DNA of 64,000 bases. Origin: Liolophura sinensis. Taxonomy: Eukaryota; Mollusca; Polyplacophora; Chitonida; Chitonidae. Positions 22,435 to 34,440 of the stretch are shown here, piece by piece. A model generated the notes under the pieces. That model was not told the origin of the DNA. It was given only the letters and a program-made list of their open reading frames with translations, and did no database searches. How positions within the stretch are numbered: the stretch's first letter is position 1; the number at the start of each line of letters is the position of its first letter. The stretch spans positions 87,319,836-87,383,835 of the forward strand of contig NC_088295.1 in the NCBI RefSeq assembly GCF_032854445.1. Reading direction: 5' to 3'. The translations under genes were made by a program, and so were the position numbers.

Positions 22435-22810
22435 TTCTGTTTTCCCGCTCTCCGTTCTTTGATTTATACTACATTTTTGTGTTTTGTCTTACTGAATGAA
22501 GTTCTGTTGTTTTGCAGTGACGTAATGACCATATGAAGTCATGGACGATCCAGATTGGGCATATTGATGTACAGGTACTAAAAGCCGTTTCTCTTTGCAC
22601 GTCCACGTGGTTTCCCAGACGTCCCGAACAAGCATTTGTTATGTTGACTTATCAGTCTGCTGGCCACATTCGTATGGAAGACATACTGCCAGTGTGAAGT
22701 TAATCCTCAATAGAACTAATCCCAGGGTGTTTCTAATATTGACATTTCCTGTAGCACTAACGGACCCGTTTGACAGAAAAAAATGTACCCACATGAACGT
22801 TCTACACCAT

Positions 22811-22937
22811 GTCATGGATGGTCGCAGATGGTCGTGGGTACCCCCCGGGCTCTGCCCTGTTTCCTCCCACCATAATGCTCGCCGCCGTCGTACAAGTGAA
22901 ATATTCTTGAGTGTAGCGTAAACAGTCTAATAAATGC
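22811..22937 (+). mobile_element. SINE-A copy, 5'-truncated
   Basis: The 3' half: GATGGTCGTGGGTACCCCCC, TTTCCTCCCACCATAATGCT and GTGAAATATTCTTGAGTGTA, ending in AATAAATG. It is directly followed by another SINE-A copy and then an inverted SINE-B. Confidence 0.88.
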
Positions 22938-22941
22938 AAAA

Positions 22942-23186
22942 GGGACCACCGTTGCCAAGTGGTCAGCGGCGCATTAACTCTGAAGAACCTCACCAATATA
23001 GTCCCTGTGACTTTAAGTCCAGCTCCTGCTGGCTTCCTCTCCGGACGTTCGTGGGAAGGTCTGGGAGCATTCTGCGGATGGTTTTGGGTTTCCCCCGGGC
23101 TCTGTCCGGTTTCATCCCGTCGTAACGTTGGCCGCCGTCGTATAAGTGAAATATTCTTGATATTCCTATCAATTTAATAAATAAAT
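22942..23186 (+). mobile_element. SINE-A copy, near full length
   Basis: Head GGGACCACCGTTGCC, B-box-like GTGACTTTAAGTCCAGC, GGGAAGGTCTGGGAGCATTC, GTGAAATATTCTTGATATTC and an AATAAATAAATG tail. It is diverged but contains all parts. Open frames at 22934-23177 derive from the SINE. Confidence 0.9.
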
Positions 23187-23505
23187 GAGTAAGTGAGTGA
23201 GTGATTAGAGGTTTACGTCGTACTTAACGATTTTTCAGACATAGGACGAGAGTACATGTACGTGAAATGTACCTCCCTGTTGCAGGGCGGATTTCCACCG
23301 CTCTTTTATCTAGTGCTGCTTCACTGAGACGACTTACCGAAGCCAAGTAAGCTGCCCCGCCCGAGCCATTAAACTGATACGGGTCAACCAGCCGTCGCAC
23401 TATCCCCTTCATGCTGAACGCCAAGCGAGGAAGTTACCTCTTTTAAGGTCTTAGGTGTGACTCGATACAGGATTGTCCCTGGATCTACCGCTCCCGAAGC
23501 GATAA
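23187..23505 (-). mobile_element. SINE-B copy, minus strand
   Basis: Read on the minus strand: the tRNA-like head at the right edge (GCTTCGGGAGCGGTAGATCC), then CCTCGCTTGGCGTTCAGCAT, GATAGTGCGACGGCTGGTTG, and a tail of (TCAC)n at 23187. Its tail abuts the AAAT tail of the preceding SINE-A, so one probably inserted into the other's tail. Confidence 0.92.
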
Positions 23506-24284
23506 ATAAATGACAAAAGACATGTAATCATCATATTGGTGGAGCAAAGTGGTCTCCAACGATGGTTCGACAGTACAAATAGGGATACACACGAGCGTCG
23601 TCGACTGTTTTTTGTGAGGGGGTCTACAATTCCGTGTACAAGGCCGGGTTTGAACTTGCGCCTTATTTGATTTAAAGGCAGGCACCTTGACCACTCGATA
23701 GCATATATTTAGAGGTTTGAAAATAGGGAATAAAGAGATCTTTCAAAGACTAGTCGCGTATATGATGTTTATGGTAACAGATAGAATATTGCCGTGCGAA
23801 CAAGGATTGTTATTTAAGCGTATGCCATGTATACACACCTTGTTCATGCGATGCTGTAAGAGAGATGAGCTCAAAGGTTTGTCTCATCACATGTCTGTAG
23901 CGGCATCACATTCTCGAGTGTGGCATGTGACGTTTTTAAGACGAAGGGTTCACTTGGTCGAGCAGTAAGTCTCAAAACCATTTGTTTTAATACCTTGACG
24001 ACAGACAGCGTAACTCAGTTCAATTTGCGCTGTGATTACCGGGTTACGAATTTGGCCTCGAGGCCGTGGGTACGAATATTTTTCTGACGATGGATGTAGT
24101 TGTACCGAGACGTCGCCAGGAAGACAACAGCGTTGGGTAGAAACAACGGAAGTAAGTGCACTGTGTAAGCTTACAGGCTACATACCTGTCCACTACACAC
24201 CTGAACATTAATGTATAGTATAATCCATTTTAACTGTCCATTCCTCGGCTCAGTAATCGTAGTACTGGATCAGCATTGAATCGT
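23506..24284. other. Intergenic unique sequence
   Basis: No exon, repeat array or SINE seen. A few open frames under 85 codons without domains. Confidence 0.6.
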
Positions 24285-25345
24285 GGTACATGAGTGAAGT
24301 ACGTCTATCCTCCATGCTGTACTTGAGCATGGTACACGAGTGAAGTACACCTATCCTCCATGCTGTAATGGAACATGGTACACGAGTGAAGTAAACCAAT
24401 CGTCCATGCAGCACTGAATCGTGGTATATGAGTGAGGTACACCAATCCTCTATGCAGCACTAGATCGTGCTACATGAGTGAAGTACACCAATCCTCCATG
24501 CTGTAATGGAACATGGTACACGAGTGAAGTAACCCAATCGTCCATGCATGACGCATGGCTGAATCGTGGTACATGAGTGAAGTACATCAATCCTCCATGC
24601 TGTAATGGAACATGGTACACGAGTGAAGTAACCCAATCGTCCATGCAGCACTGAATCGTGGTACATGAGTGAGGTACACCAATCCTCCATGCAGCACTAG
24701 ATCGTGCTACATGAGTGAAGTACACCAATCCTCCATGCTGTAATGGAACATGGTACACGAGTGAAGTAACCCAATCGTCCATGCATGACTGAATCGTGGT
24801 ACATGAGTGAGGTACACCAATCCTCCATGCAGCACTGGATCGTGGTACATGAGTGAAGTACACCAATCCTCCATGCTGTAATGGAACATGGTACACGAGT
24901 GAAGTAACCCAATCGTCCATGCATGACTGAATCGTGGTACATGAGTGAAGTACACCAATCCTCCATGCAGCACTGGATCGTGGTACATGAGTGAAGTACA
25001 CCAATCTTCCATGCAGCACTGAATCGTGGTACATGAGTGAGGTACACCAATCCTCCATGCAGCACTGGATCGTGGTACATGAGTGAGGTACACCAATCCT
25101 CCATGCAACACTGAATCGTGGTACATGAGTGAGGTACACCAATCCTCCATGCAGCAGTGGATCGTGGTGCATGGGTGAGGTACACCAATCCTCCATGCAG
25201 CAGTGGATCGTGGTACATGAGTGAGGTACACCAATCCTCCATGCAACACTGGATCGTGGTACATGAGTGAGCTACACCAATCCTCCATGCAGCAGCGGAT
25301 CGTGCTATATGAGTGAAGTACGCCAATCCTGCATGCAGCTCTGAG
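24285..25345. repeat. 46-bp minisatellite with 138-bp higher-order unit
   Basis: Base unit of 46 bp (GATCGTGGTACATGAGTGAG, GTACACCAATCCTCCATGCA, GCACTG). In the left half three variants alternate, so TGTAATGGAACATGG recurs near 24363, 24501, 24739 and 24877, usually 138 bp apart. One step of about 100 bp marks an irregular unit with a short CATGACG-type insertion. Minus-strand open frames up to 248 codons are produced by the repetition (46 bp cycles through all frames) and are not genes. Confidence 0.95.
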
Positions 25346-25955
25346 TCATGATGCATTAGATTAGTATATACCAATCCTACATTAGATCAGTATATACCAA
25401 TCCTACATTAGATTAGTATATACCAATCCTACATTAGATCAGTATATACCAATCCTACATTAGATTAGTATATACCAATCCTACATTAGATCAGTATATA
25501 CCAATCCTACATTAGATCAGTATATACCAATCCTACATTAGATCAGTATATACCAATCCTATATTAGATCAGTATATACCAATCCTACATTAGATTAGTA
25601 TGTACCAATCCTACATGAGATTAGTATATACCAATCCTACATTAGATCAGTATATACCAATCCTACATTAGATTAGTATATACCAATCCTACATTAGATC
25701 AGTATATACCAATCCTACATTAGATCAGTATATACCAATCCTACATTAGATTAGTATATACCAATCCTACATTAGATCAATATATACCAATCCTACATTA
25801 GATCAGTATATACCAATCCTACATTAGATTAGTATGTACCAATCCTACATGAGATTAGTATATACCAATCCTACATTAGATCAGTATATACCAATCCTAC
25901 ATTAGATTAGTATATACCAATCCTACATTAGATCAGTATATACCAATCCTACAGT
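25346..25955. repeat. 26-bp minisatellite, about 23 nearly identical units
   Basis: Unit TACATTAGATCAGTATATAC plus CAATCC. Units differ mainly by GATC/GATT and two rarer variants (GTACC and GAGATT). It is directly fused to the 46-bp array and shares the TA-ACCAATCCT-CAT core with it. The very low divergence suggests recent expansion. Confidence 0.96.
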
Positions 25956-26864
25956 ACTAGACCATTGTACATTGGGTAAATGCATCACACAATGCGATCT
26001 GTGAAAATGCTATACATGTGCATTGCATGAAACAGCTCACGTCCTTCTTTAAATTCGAATTCGACTGGTTGACCCGACACTCGCACCGTGTAAACACGAC
26101 TTTAGCCTTGTACATGTAACTTTCTAGTGTACAGGCCGAGGGCCACATTTCCAGAAAATCCGCTAATCTTAAGATCATAGTACAAAAGCAGGTACTCATC
26201 TAACAGTATGTTATACTAGTCCCAGCACAAAGAAACACACGCTATCACAATGTCTGTTGCGTAAGTATTATTCCATGATTGAACGTCCGAGAGGTGATGT
26301 TTTGGGCACTGGATGTACATGGTGCAATGTTAACTGGACTGCAAAATTTCACATCCATAATTAAATGTAGGTTTTAAAGGTTTGACAGAGCACGAAATTG
26401 TTTTGGTAGATTATTAATCTTTCAGGCACTGTCATTCACCAATATGCGTTGTGATTATTGATTTTGTCCATGCAAATCAGTAACTAATCCTAGAGTAAGC
26501 CATTTCTGTTGTCAAACTTAGTTGTTTTGGTCAAATGAATTGTTCGTTCCTGTTCTCTTTCACATTTTTATTCTTGTTTGCTCGCCATATCATTCGGTCC
26601 ACGTTATTTATATTTATTATTAGGAAAATATTAATGAGTAAGGTGCTTAACACCAATCTATCAATCAATCAATCGATCAAATGCATCCGTATAGCGCCGC
26701 TCTTTCCGAAGGCTTCAAAATTGTAGACCTTCATGTGTCCTCTTGGTTTACGCGCCCAGCACTGAGGACACACCCCAACAATTGGGCATGAGGGCAATTC
26801 TGTGATCGGTGTCTTCCACATGATGGTTCTGAACGGCACAATTTGAAATACACATCAGCATTTT
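25956..26864. other. Intergenic unique sequence
   Basis: AT-rich, with a short CAATCAATCAATC run near 26660. No gene or SINE that I can support. Confidence 0.6.
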
Positions 26865-27755
26865 GTTCGTTGTGCTGGTACTGGTGTGCTAGACCCAGTC
26901 ATGTAGCCGTTGTACTGGTACTGGTGCGCTAGACCCAGTCATGTAGCCGTTGTGCTGGTACCGGTGTGCTACACCCAGTCATGTAGCCGTTGTACTGGTA
27001 CTGGTGCGCTAGACCCAGTCATGTAGCCGTTGTGCTGGTACCGGTGTGCTACACACAGCCATGTAACCGTTGTGCTGGTATTGGTGTGCTACACACAGTC
27101 ACGTAGCCGTTGAGCTGGTACTGGTGTGTTACACACAGTCATGTAGCCGTTGTGCTGGTATTGGTGTGCTACACAGTCATGTAGCCGTTGTCCTGGTACT
27201 GATGTGCTACACACAGTCATGTAACCGTTGTGCATGTACTGGTGTGCTACACACAGTCATGTAGCCGTTGTGCTGGTACTGGTGTGCTACACACAGTCAT
27301 GTAGCCGTTATGCTGGTACTGATGTGCTACACACAGTCATGTAGCCGTTGTCCTAGTACTGGTGTGCTACACCCAGTCATGTAACCGTTGTGCTGGTACT
27401 GGTGCGCTACACACAGTCATGTAGCCGTTGTGCTGGTGTTGGTGTGCTGCACACAGTCCTGTAGCCGTTGTACTGGTACCGGTGTGCTACTCATAGTCAT
27501 GTAGCCGTTGTCCTGGTACCGGTGTGCTACACACAGTCATGTAACCGTTGTGCTGGTACTGGTGTGCTACTCCCAGTCATGTAACCGTTGTGTTGGTACT
27601 GGTGTGCTACATCAAGACATGTAACCGTTATACTGGTACTGATGTGCTACACTCAGTCCTGTAGCCGTTGTACTGGTGTTGGTGTGCTACACCCAGACAT
27701 GTAGCCGTTATACTGGTATTGATGTGCTACACCCAGTCATGTAGCCGTTACGTAG
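26865..27755. repeat. 40-bp minisatellite, about 22 units
   Basis: Unit GTAGCCGTTGTGCTGGTACT plus GGTGTGCTACACACAGTCAT, period exactly 40 bp (for example 26903 to 26943). Variants include AGACCCAGTC and ACCCAGTC. Several units end in CAGTCATGTA like the array edges. Confidence 0.95.
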
Positions 27756-28109
27756 TATTTGTTTAAGTCCCCTCTATACAAACACGTATCCGAATCATTT
27801 GTTAATCTTGGTCACATCTCTTTAGAACGGACATTGTATGTTTTGTAGCATAGTCTGAGGTTGGCTATAAATCTCCCATATGGACATTGTACATGTTTAT
27901 ATGAGAATCTTGAGCGATCTTGGTTACATGTAGCTCCTCGGTACGGGACACTGTATACACTTACATCCGAATATTGACCTAATGTTGGCCACAGCTCATT
28001 AGTAGACGGACACTATATAGTCTTGTATCTGAAGAATAGCCTAATATAGGCTGTGATATTAGTATGGCCAATCTGTACATTTGTGTCAGAATCATTCTTC
28101 AGCCTATTC

Positions 28110-28410
28110 TTCGTCACTGCGCTTTGGTATGAACATTACATAAACACGTCATTACACATTATAATAGTATAACATTACATATACACGTCATTACACATTA
28201 TAATAGTATAACATTACATATACACGTCATTACACATTATAATAGTATAACATTACATATACACGTCATTACACATTATAATAGTATAACATGACATATA
28301 CACGTCATTACACATTATAATAGTATAACATGACATATACACGTCATTACACATTATAATAGTATAACATGACATATACACGTCATTACACATTATAATA
28401 GTATAACTGC
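28110..28410. repeat. 39-bp tandem repeat, about 7 units
   Basis: ACATTACATATACACGTCAT plus TACACATTATAATAGTATA, nearly identical copies. ATTATAAT makes a small palindrome in each unit. Confidence 0.95.
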
Positions 28411-28490
28411 ATTCCTGTATGTTTTCTGACAGAAGTATCCGACACTGAGGACATATCCGTAACAGAGTTCCTTGTAACACAGTGCGTTAA

Positions 28491-28507
28491 GGGGGGGGGG
28501 GGGGGGG
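28491..28507 (+). repeat. G17 homopolymer
   Basis: Seventeen consecutive G residues. It is the longest G run in the window and could form a quadruplex or be length-uncertain in assembly. Confidence 0.95.
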
Positions 28508-29376
28508 CGATGACAGCTGTGGTTCGCGTCACCCAAAGCTCGTGGTTATGCGAATGACACCCTCAGATGAGCTGCTGGGTATGACTCTCGTACCTCTCTG
28601 TGGTTCTATGGAAGACATGGTACAGCAGACGGGTCACAAACCCACAGCTGACAGCAGATCAAAAGTTCTCATTCTGTATGGCGGAAATCCACGACCACAT
28701 CCCGGAAATGTACGTCTTGGATATGTTTTATCACCTTTTCGAAGCACTAAGGCTTGACATTGCCCTAATGTTATCCTGTGTTCAAGGCCATTTCTGGGGA
28801 CGTCGAAGTCCCGATAAAGCTGTAGGAGTTAGGAGATGGGGTGGAGAATTTAGCGCTATGCACATTCAGATAGTAAAATGTACCTTGGACACTCATCTGG
28901 CAATATGTATTGCGGAGTTTCATAAGAATCAGAAATAGGCGTTGTACTAACTACAGACTCCGACATATGTGTCATTATACATATTAAAAGTATAACTGTG
29001 TTCTAATACACGTTCTTACATACCAAAAAGTTTCCTAGCTAGCATTCGCGATTTCTTTAAATTATTGCAATTTTTCTCTCAAAATTTCCCCTCAAGCCAG
29101 CTTAAAAAGTGAAAAGTAAAAATTAAGAGATTGAACGGTTTTAGGAAATGATCAACTTTACTCTATCTATTTATGTGAGAGGATGGAGACAGTGGAAGTC
29201 AATTCTGAGCGGACTACGCAGTATCGAACACAGAAGTCAGTGTGGAGCACAGGATTAAGAAGGGCATTCTTTTGATTTGTTGATTCGTGTATATTTCCAG
29301 GGTTTGGACGATGAGCAGTCAGCTGTCCTTTTCTGTTGTACTTATGCAACAAAATATACAATATGCACGTGCATAA
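28508..29376. other. Intergenic sequence with two overlapping unassigned open frames
   Basis: Open frames at 28542-28757 and 28600-28938 (71 and 112 codons) overlap in different frames. Neither shows a recognised domain or splice sites. Either could be decayed retroelement sequence or chance. Confidence 0.4.
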
Positions 29377-29385
29377 TACTTCTAT

Positions 29386-29424
<39 letters not shown>

Positions 29425-29600
29425 TTGATTAGTGTTTCATGCCGCACACGCCCAGCATTACGGTGGGAGCGGGCAAACCCATGACCATCCGCAGGCTGCT
29501 TGCAAACATTCCCACCTACAACCAGAGAGGGAGCCAGTATGAGGTGAACTCGAACTCATAACGATCGCGTTGGTGAAATTTTATGGTGTAAGTGCCCATT
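29377..29600 (-). mobile_element. SINE-A copy, diverged, with expanded AAAT tail
   Basis: On the minus strand: GAGTTCGAGTTCACCTCATA (B-box region), GGTTGTAGGTGGGAATGTTT, GGATGGTCATGGGTTTGCCC, and a tail read here as about 12 ATTT units at 29379-29428. The GTGAAATATTCTTGAG module is largely deleted. The tail has expanded as a microsatellite. Confidence 0.8.
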
Positions 29601-30690
29601 ATTGTGCTGAAATGATTTCATGCACGCCCTATGTTGAATGGAACCCTCAAACAAAAGTAATTATCAGATAAATCAGAAAATGTTTCCGATTACCATTCCC
29701 ACAACACTGAGGTGACGACGTGTTATACAGCGTCCCAAGGTTCAAACCTGTGTTGGGCCAAGATTTCAAACTCAGTACTCTCTGTACTTTTTCAGGGAAT
29801 TGCCAGGGAAACCATGTGGAGCACATATATAGGTCTATGTAATGAAGCAAAAACGGCCATTTGTTCGTGAGATATTTGCACCGATGCTTTAAAGAATGCG
29901 CTGATACATTGTTCTTCGGTCTTTTCCATTATAATCTTTTTTACCTGCATGCTCAAAATTTTATTCTTGTACTAACACACCTACATTAGTGTTAATGAAG
30001 GAATGATAGGATTAGTTTGAATGTGATGTCACGAGGAAACTTTGCATTAATCAATTCAAATTGCATTGTCGATAAAAACGTGCCAAGACATTAAAATTAT
30101 ATATAAGTATACATGTAAAAAGACAGGATAACAATCTTCATATCGGTTAATACAGTTTGGCCACGAAGCGTAATGTAGGACTGAACTGACGTCATAAGCA
30201 AGCCTATGGGTCAGTGTGCTCATTGTATTCAAACAAGGCACTATCTAAAGTACATTTTCGCTCATATTTCATTCCTACAAAGAGGAAGTTGTTAATCCTG
30301 GACGAGAGTATATGGGGGAATCAACACTCGGTGTTGCGAATCTATATGTGTGTGTATAAATATATTAAGTGAGTGCTAATTTCTCCTATATCACTATGCT
30401 GGGACAACTCTTCAGGTCCATAACTCACCCCAGCTTCCTCTCATCGTAATGAAAACCTGCTGAATCCCCCAGAGCTCGAGACTCGCCGCAGATAAGCCGC
30501 TGGGGACGGGGAAATCGCCTCGCTGTTAAACAGACACCGATGACCAATGTACCAATACCACGATGATACTTTTATTACCCAAATTTTAATTACAGGAAAC
30601 ACACAAATGGCACACATAGGATGTATGTAGCGTGAAGATGTAGCGTTGCAAAGAAGCTCTGATTATAAGGTCTACAATGTATATGAAGAG
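29601..30690. other. Intergenic unique sequence
   Basis: No exon, array or element recognised. Short open frames only. Confidence 0.6.
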
Positions 30691-30701
30691 TAAACACTTT
30701 A

Positions 30702-30777
30702 ATTTGTTTGTTTTTGTTTTTTTTTTGTTTTTTTTTTTTGGATTGGTGTATTACGCCGTACTCAAGAATATTTCACT
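30702..30777 (-). mobile_element. SINE-A copy, extremely 5'-truncated, with target-site duplication
   Basis: Only the last roughly 40 bp of SINE-A (minus strand GTGAAATATTCTTGAGTACG then GCGTAATACACCAATCC) plus an A-rich tail seen here as T runs. The 11-bp sequence TAAACACTTTA flanks it at 30691-30701 and 30778-30788. The target duplication shows it is a genuine insertion despite its size. Confidence 0.88.
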
Positions 30778-30788
30778 TAAACACTTTA

Positions 30789-32080
30789 TTAATGCAATTT
30801 ATACCATTACAAAGACAATCGCCACTTCATTGCTTTTCGCTGGTTTTGAGTCATATTATACCACTCCAATAGGTTTGGGAGGAGTAAGTGGTTAAAGATC
30901 TTTACACATCTAAAATTAAGGTAAATTAAGGTCATATCTCTCTAGCTACGTATGCCGGTGTTTCTGTATACATGTATATTCCAAAGGGTATTGAGTGATC
31001 CTGTATTATACGTATGTATTGTTTACGATGATCTATCAAGATTTCATGGACAAAGAGAATTGTTTCACACAAAAGAATACATACATACTGCTATTACAAG
31101 GTACACGACTGGTAACACTGGCATGAGCTTAACTATTTAATAGTATGCATGTATAATCTACCGTACTCTCAAAATGTAATAATCTGTTAAATTTAACAGA
31201 AAGTCTGCTATCTGAGCGAGGCTGGAATGTACTCTGTTATTAAATATAAAACATGTTTTATAATTTCAAGGTAACGATTCTATTATACTAACATAATATT
31301 ATGTTGAATATGTTATAATTATAGATTAACTCAAGATTCCGGCCTCAATATCTGTAGAAACTTCTCACATCTATAATCCTACAATATAACTTAATTCCTA
31401 TCATCCGGATGTATAATTGCTCACATGCTGACCACGGCCATAATTCAGCGTATATTTTATATAACATCAAACATTTAAAACACCTTGTGAATATTTGTAT
31501 AGCCAATATATTTTAGGTTTTCTTTTCTCAACTGCTAATGCCGTAATTTAGATCCCAAAAAAGGAAAACAACAGCAAGTTTTCTTAAACGGTACATGTAT
31601 ATCAATTAACTTTAAGAGAAATTATTATTTGAACCATTTAAAGTTCCCGATCGGTTCGCATTTACGCAAACAGGACATGCTGGCTGGGTAACGACGACAA
31701 ACCTGATGGTTCTGTTTTCGAGCATCGGCCCTATACAACGCTGTACTCACTCGGCGATGTGTCTTCCCGTTGACATTTCGTGCCCTTTATACGGTCTACA
31801 CATTTCACGTGTAGACGTAACACTCAGGGTAAGAAGTACCAGAAACTCCATGTAAGCAAACGTGAATTTTCTTGAGATTTATCTACATATTTGCTGTATC
31901 GCCGGTGTAACGCATTGCACCAACAAAGCCTTTAAAACTTCCAGTACTGCAACAATCTTCTAATACATCCGACATGCAAGACGTTACGCATTATCTCGCA
32001 ATATATGTCATTATATTTTCTGAAATGTTATAATTTCATGAGACTTCTCCATCGAATCCCTTTGCTTTAAGGTAATTCAT
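30789..32080. other. Intergenic unique AT-rich sequence
   Basis: No feature recognised apart from short open frames. Confidence 0.6.
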
Positions 32081-32230
32081 GTCTCCGTGGACGCGTTTAG
32101 AGTGCTAAGGCAGCACAATAACCCAGAAGTCTTTCACCTATGCTGTCCTGACTTTACTGTCCAGTGACTGCCTTCCCCTCCTGTCGAACGTCAATAGCCT
32201 GCAATAGCCTGTGGATGGTCGTGAGCAAAA
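32081..32230 (+). mobile_element. SINE-A fragment, heavily diverged
   Basis: TCTCCGTGGACGCG at the head, GCAGCACAATAACCCAGAAG, TTTCACCTATGCTGTC and AGCCTGTGGATGGTCGTGAG follow the family order, but the 3' module is missing. Confidence 0.6.
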
Positions 32231-32537
32231 TATTAAAATTATGAATTTGAAATATTTCAGAAGTATGCTATATACAGTCGGAATATATATTCACGCGTAT
32301 TCTACCAGATGGGTGATACTTATATAAAAATAGTTAAACAAACAGATTTATTAACTATTTTTAAACGCATTACAGAAAAATTGGTTCATAGACCAAAACA
32401 AAAAGATGTGAAAATGAATTTTTGTCTGCGAATTGTTTGGGTTTTTTTTACACGTTATATAGATCGGAATGTTTACGTGGATATATGGGAACCTTATTTT
32501 AACATGAATTTCAGACATTGAGGGCAATCTGTTATTG

Positions 32538-32539
<2 letters not shown>

Positions 32540-32620
<81 letters not shown>
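32540..32620. repeat. (TA)n microsatellite
   Basis: About 80 bp of pure TA repeats. Confidence 0.98.
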
Positions 32621-32621
<1 letters not shown>

Positions 32622-34080
32622 TATATGCGTGCCAAAGAGTAATTAAGGCTGCTGGACAGACTGCCCAACAAATCTATGGTTAATGCCGACAGAGATAATA
32701 TTTTAATATTTTATATTTCATAAATGGTCAGTGTAAAGAAATCTGCTAATCTGGGGAACTGGCCGCTGTCTTCGAGGTGGGGGCGAGGCACTGGGGTGTC
32801 TAGTTGTAGAGAAACTTCTGGCGAATCTGGAAATGACGACGGATATGAAAGCGTCAGTGTGTAGACACAAACGGTCTGGTAGAAGTGATTCAGACGAAGA
32901 TATTGCTGGTGCGTGGAATCTCCGTGTTTACATACACACGCGCAGAGAATACCCGTATGCCAATCTCGGACTTAACATCTACCATCAGATTACAAGTTGT
33001 TAAAGAATTAGTATACCTGACGAGATTAATTCAGAACTGCAATAATGCGAACACAGCCCGGTGTTCGTATTTCGACTTCACACAAGTTTTACCATACTTA
33101 AGATTTAAGGCTTGCCTCTATCAGTTATATTTATTTACTTTGAGATCCGTCAGGGTCCATAAACTGACTCCACAAAAGATTTGCATTTAGTAGGAGTAAA
33201 ACAGAAACACTTATTACAGACACATGGCATAAAACATTGAAAATGACATTAAAAGACTAAAGTATATAGGGAAATGTATAAATTGGAAATTGACAGTAAC
33301 GACAATAAGACGACATGACTAGATTGGCTAAATACCACAAAGTTAAAAGACTGAACTTATTAAAGTAGAGTGAAGTAAAGGTTCAAGAAAATAGATATCC
33401 TGGCGAAAGTAAGGTGGTCGATAACATGAAACAACCTTCACCTCCTTTCTCTAATTAAAAAATTCCTTAGTACGACAGCATTGTGAGATCTTTTGGTTTT
33501 ATCACTTTAAAAACTGATTAAAAAATTGTGTACAATATGCCGATTTAGTGAAGATATAGGAAATAACTTAAAACACAAAACAAGTTGATTCATTCACTAT
33601 AAAATACGGTGACTTGAATACGTCGATTTAATTATAAGCACAGTGTAAAATACTGTGATTTAATTTAAAAAAGGCAAAATCTGCGGACATAGTTTAAAAC
33701 ATAATAAAATAATGCATCGGCCTATTCAATCTGAGGCATATAAAACATGTCAATTCTGTTAAACTTGAACACACGCATGTAATAAATGAGACTAAAACAT
33801 AATTTAAACTATGCCGATTCACTAAAAAATAAATACTGAAGAACAGAGCTAAAATATGCCCGTTGTGTTAAAAAAAAAAACAGTACCTACAGGAATGTGT
33901 TCTTGACGAAGTGAGAACATAAATACGAAAACTTTTTCTACATGATGTTTTTAAACATATAATTTGAAGGTAAATGGACCTATATATACATTAATGTTGT
34001 TAAAAATGCTAAAAGAATGCTCTCCGAACATTCTGTCCCATGCAGAGTGATTTATTACAGCGCCTGATTTTCCCGAATCA
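32621..34080. other. Intergenic AT-rich sequence
   Basis: Very A-rich with no gene, SINE or array. The region between 33200 and 34000 has many AAAA/ATAAA runs. Confidence 0.6.
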
Positions 34081-34084
34081 ATGT

Positions 34085-34440
34085 TGAATTGCTCAGTGTT
34101 GACATCACGTTGACAGGATAGGGGGAGGAGATTTAGCTGGTGGCTAATGTTGCCGGTCGTGTTGTCAAGCAGCCGGGAAGAGCCCGCTTGATCTGTTTGT
34201 TTACATCGTTATTATATCACATCATCACGTAGTATTCTGTTTGTTATCTCAATTAAAAATCATGTATTGACGTTTGTCTGTGAGCGCTGTAGCCAGCGTG
34301 CCTCTTCCCGCAGCAAACATGTCAGCCCGCTGGTCGGGGGAATCGCGTGCCAGGCGGGAATTGAGCGCTGCGAACTGGCGGGCGGGATGCGGGCGAACTC
34401 GTCTACACACCGGCTAATCACGTGCCTCATTTAACTAGAT
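34085..34440. promoter_or_regulatory. CpG-rich patch, possible regulatory element or distal promoter
   Basis: A sharply GC- and CpG-rich block in AT-rich surroundings (for example GCGGGAATTGAGCGCTGCGA, CTGGCGGGCGGGATGCGGGC). It ends with TAATCACGTGCC, which contains an E-box (CACGTG). A 32-codon frame starts at 34319 but has no known domain. Position about 7.4 kb upstream of the ETV start codon would fit an upstream promoter or enhancer of that gene; this is inference from composition. Confidence 0.35.

Larger units (their letters stand above)
16110..22450 (+). other. DGK 3' flank, possible very long 3' UTR
   Basis: About 6.3 kb of AT- and T-rich sequence without a recognisable coding exon. 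It contains a 34-bp repeat (17700-17935), a TA/CA microsatellite (18413-18510) and scattered short open frames, the longest at 21365-21694 (109 codons), which I cannot assign. Texture (T-runs, ATTTA-like motifs) and a late AATAAA at 22429 are compatible with a long 3' UTR, but transcript data would be required. Confidence 0.35.

Noticed and set aside
24450-25374. Minus-strand open frames up to 248 codons (His/Trp-rich)
   Set aside because: The 46-bp repeat cycles through all three frames without a stop; overlapping frames give the same peptide shifted.
24285-28410. Regular arrays that could be mistaken for CRISPR
   Set aside because: There are no constant repeats separated by unique spacers, no cas genes, and the sequence is eukaryotic. 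These are ordinary minisatellites.
28542-28938. Two overlapping open frames of 71 and 112 codons
   Set aside because: Different frames of the same stretch, no recognised domain, next to a G17 run; not enough to call a gene.
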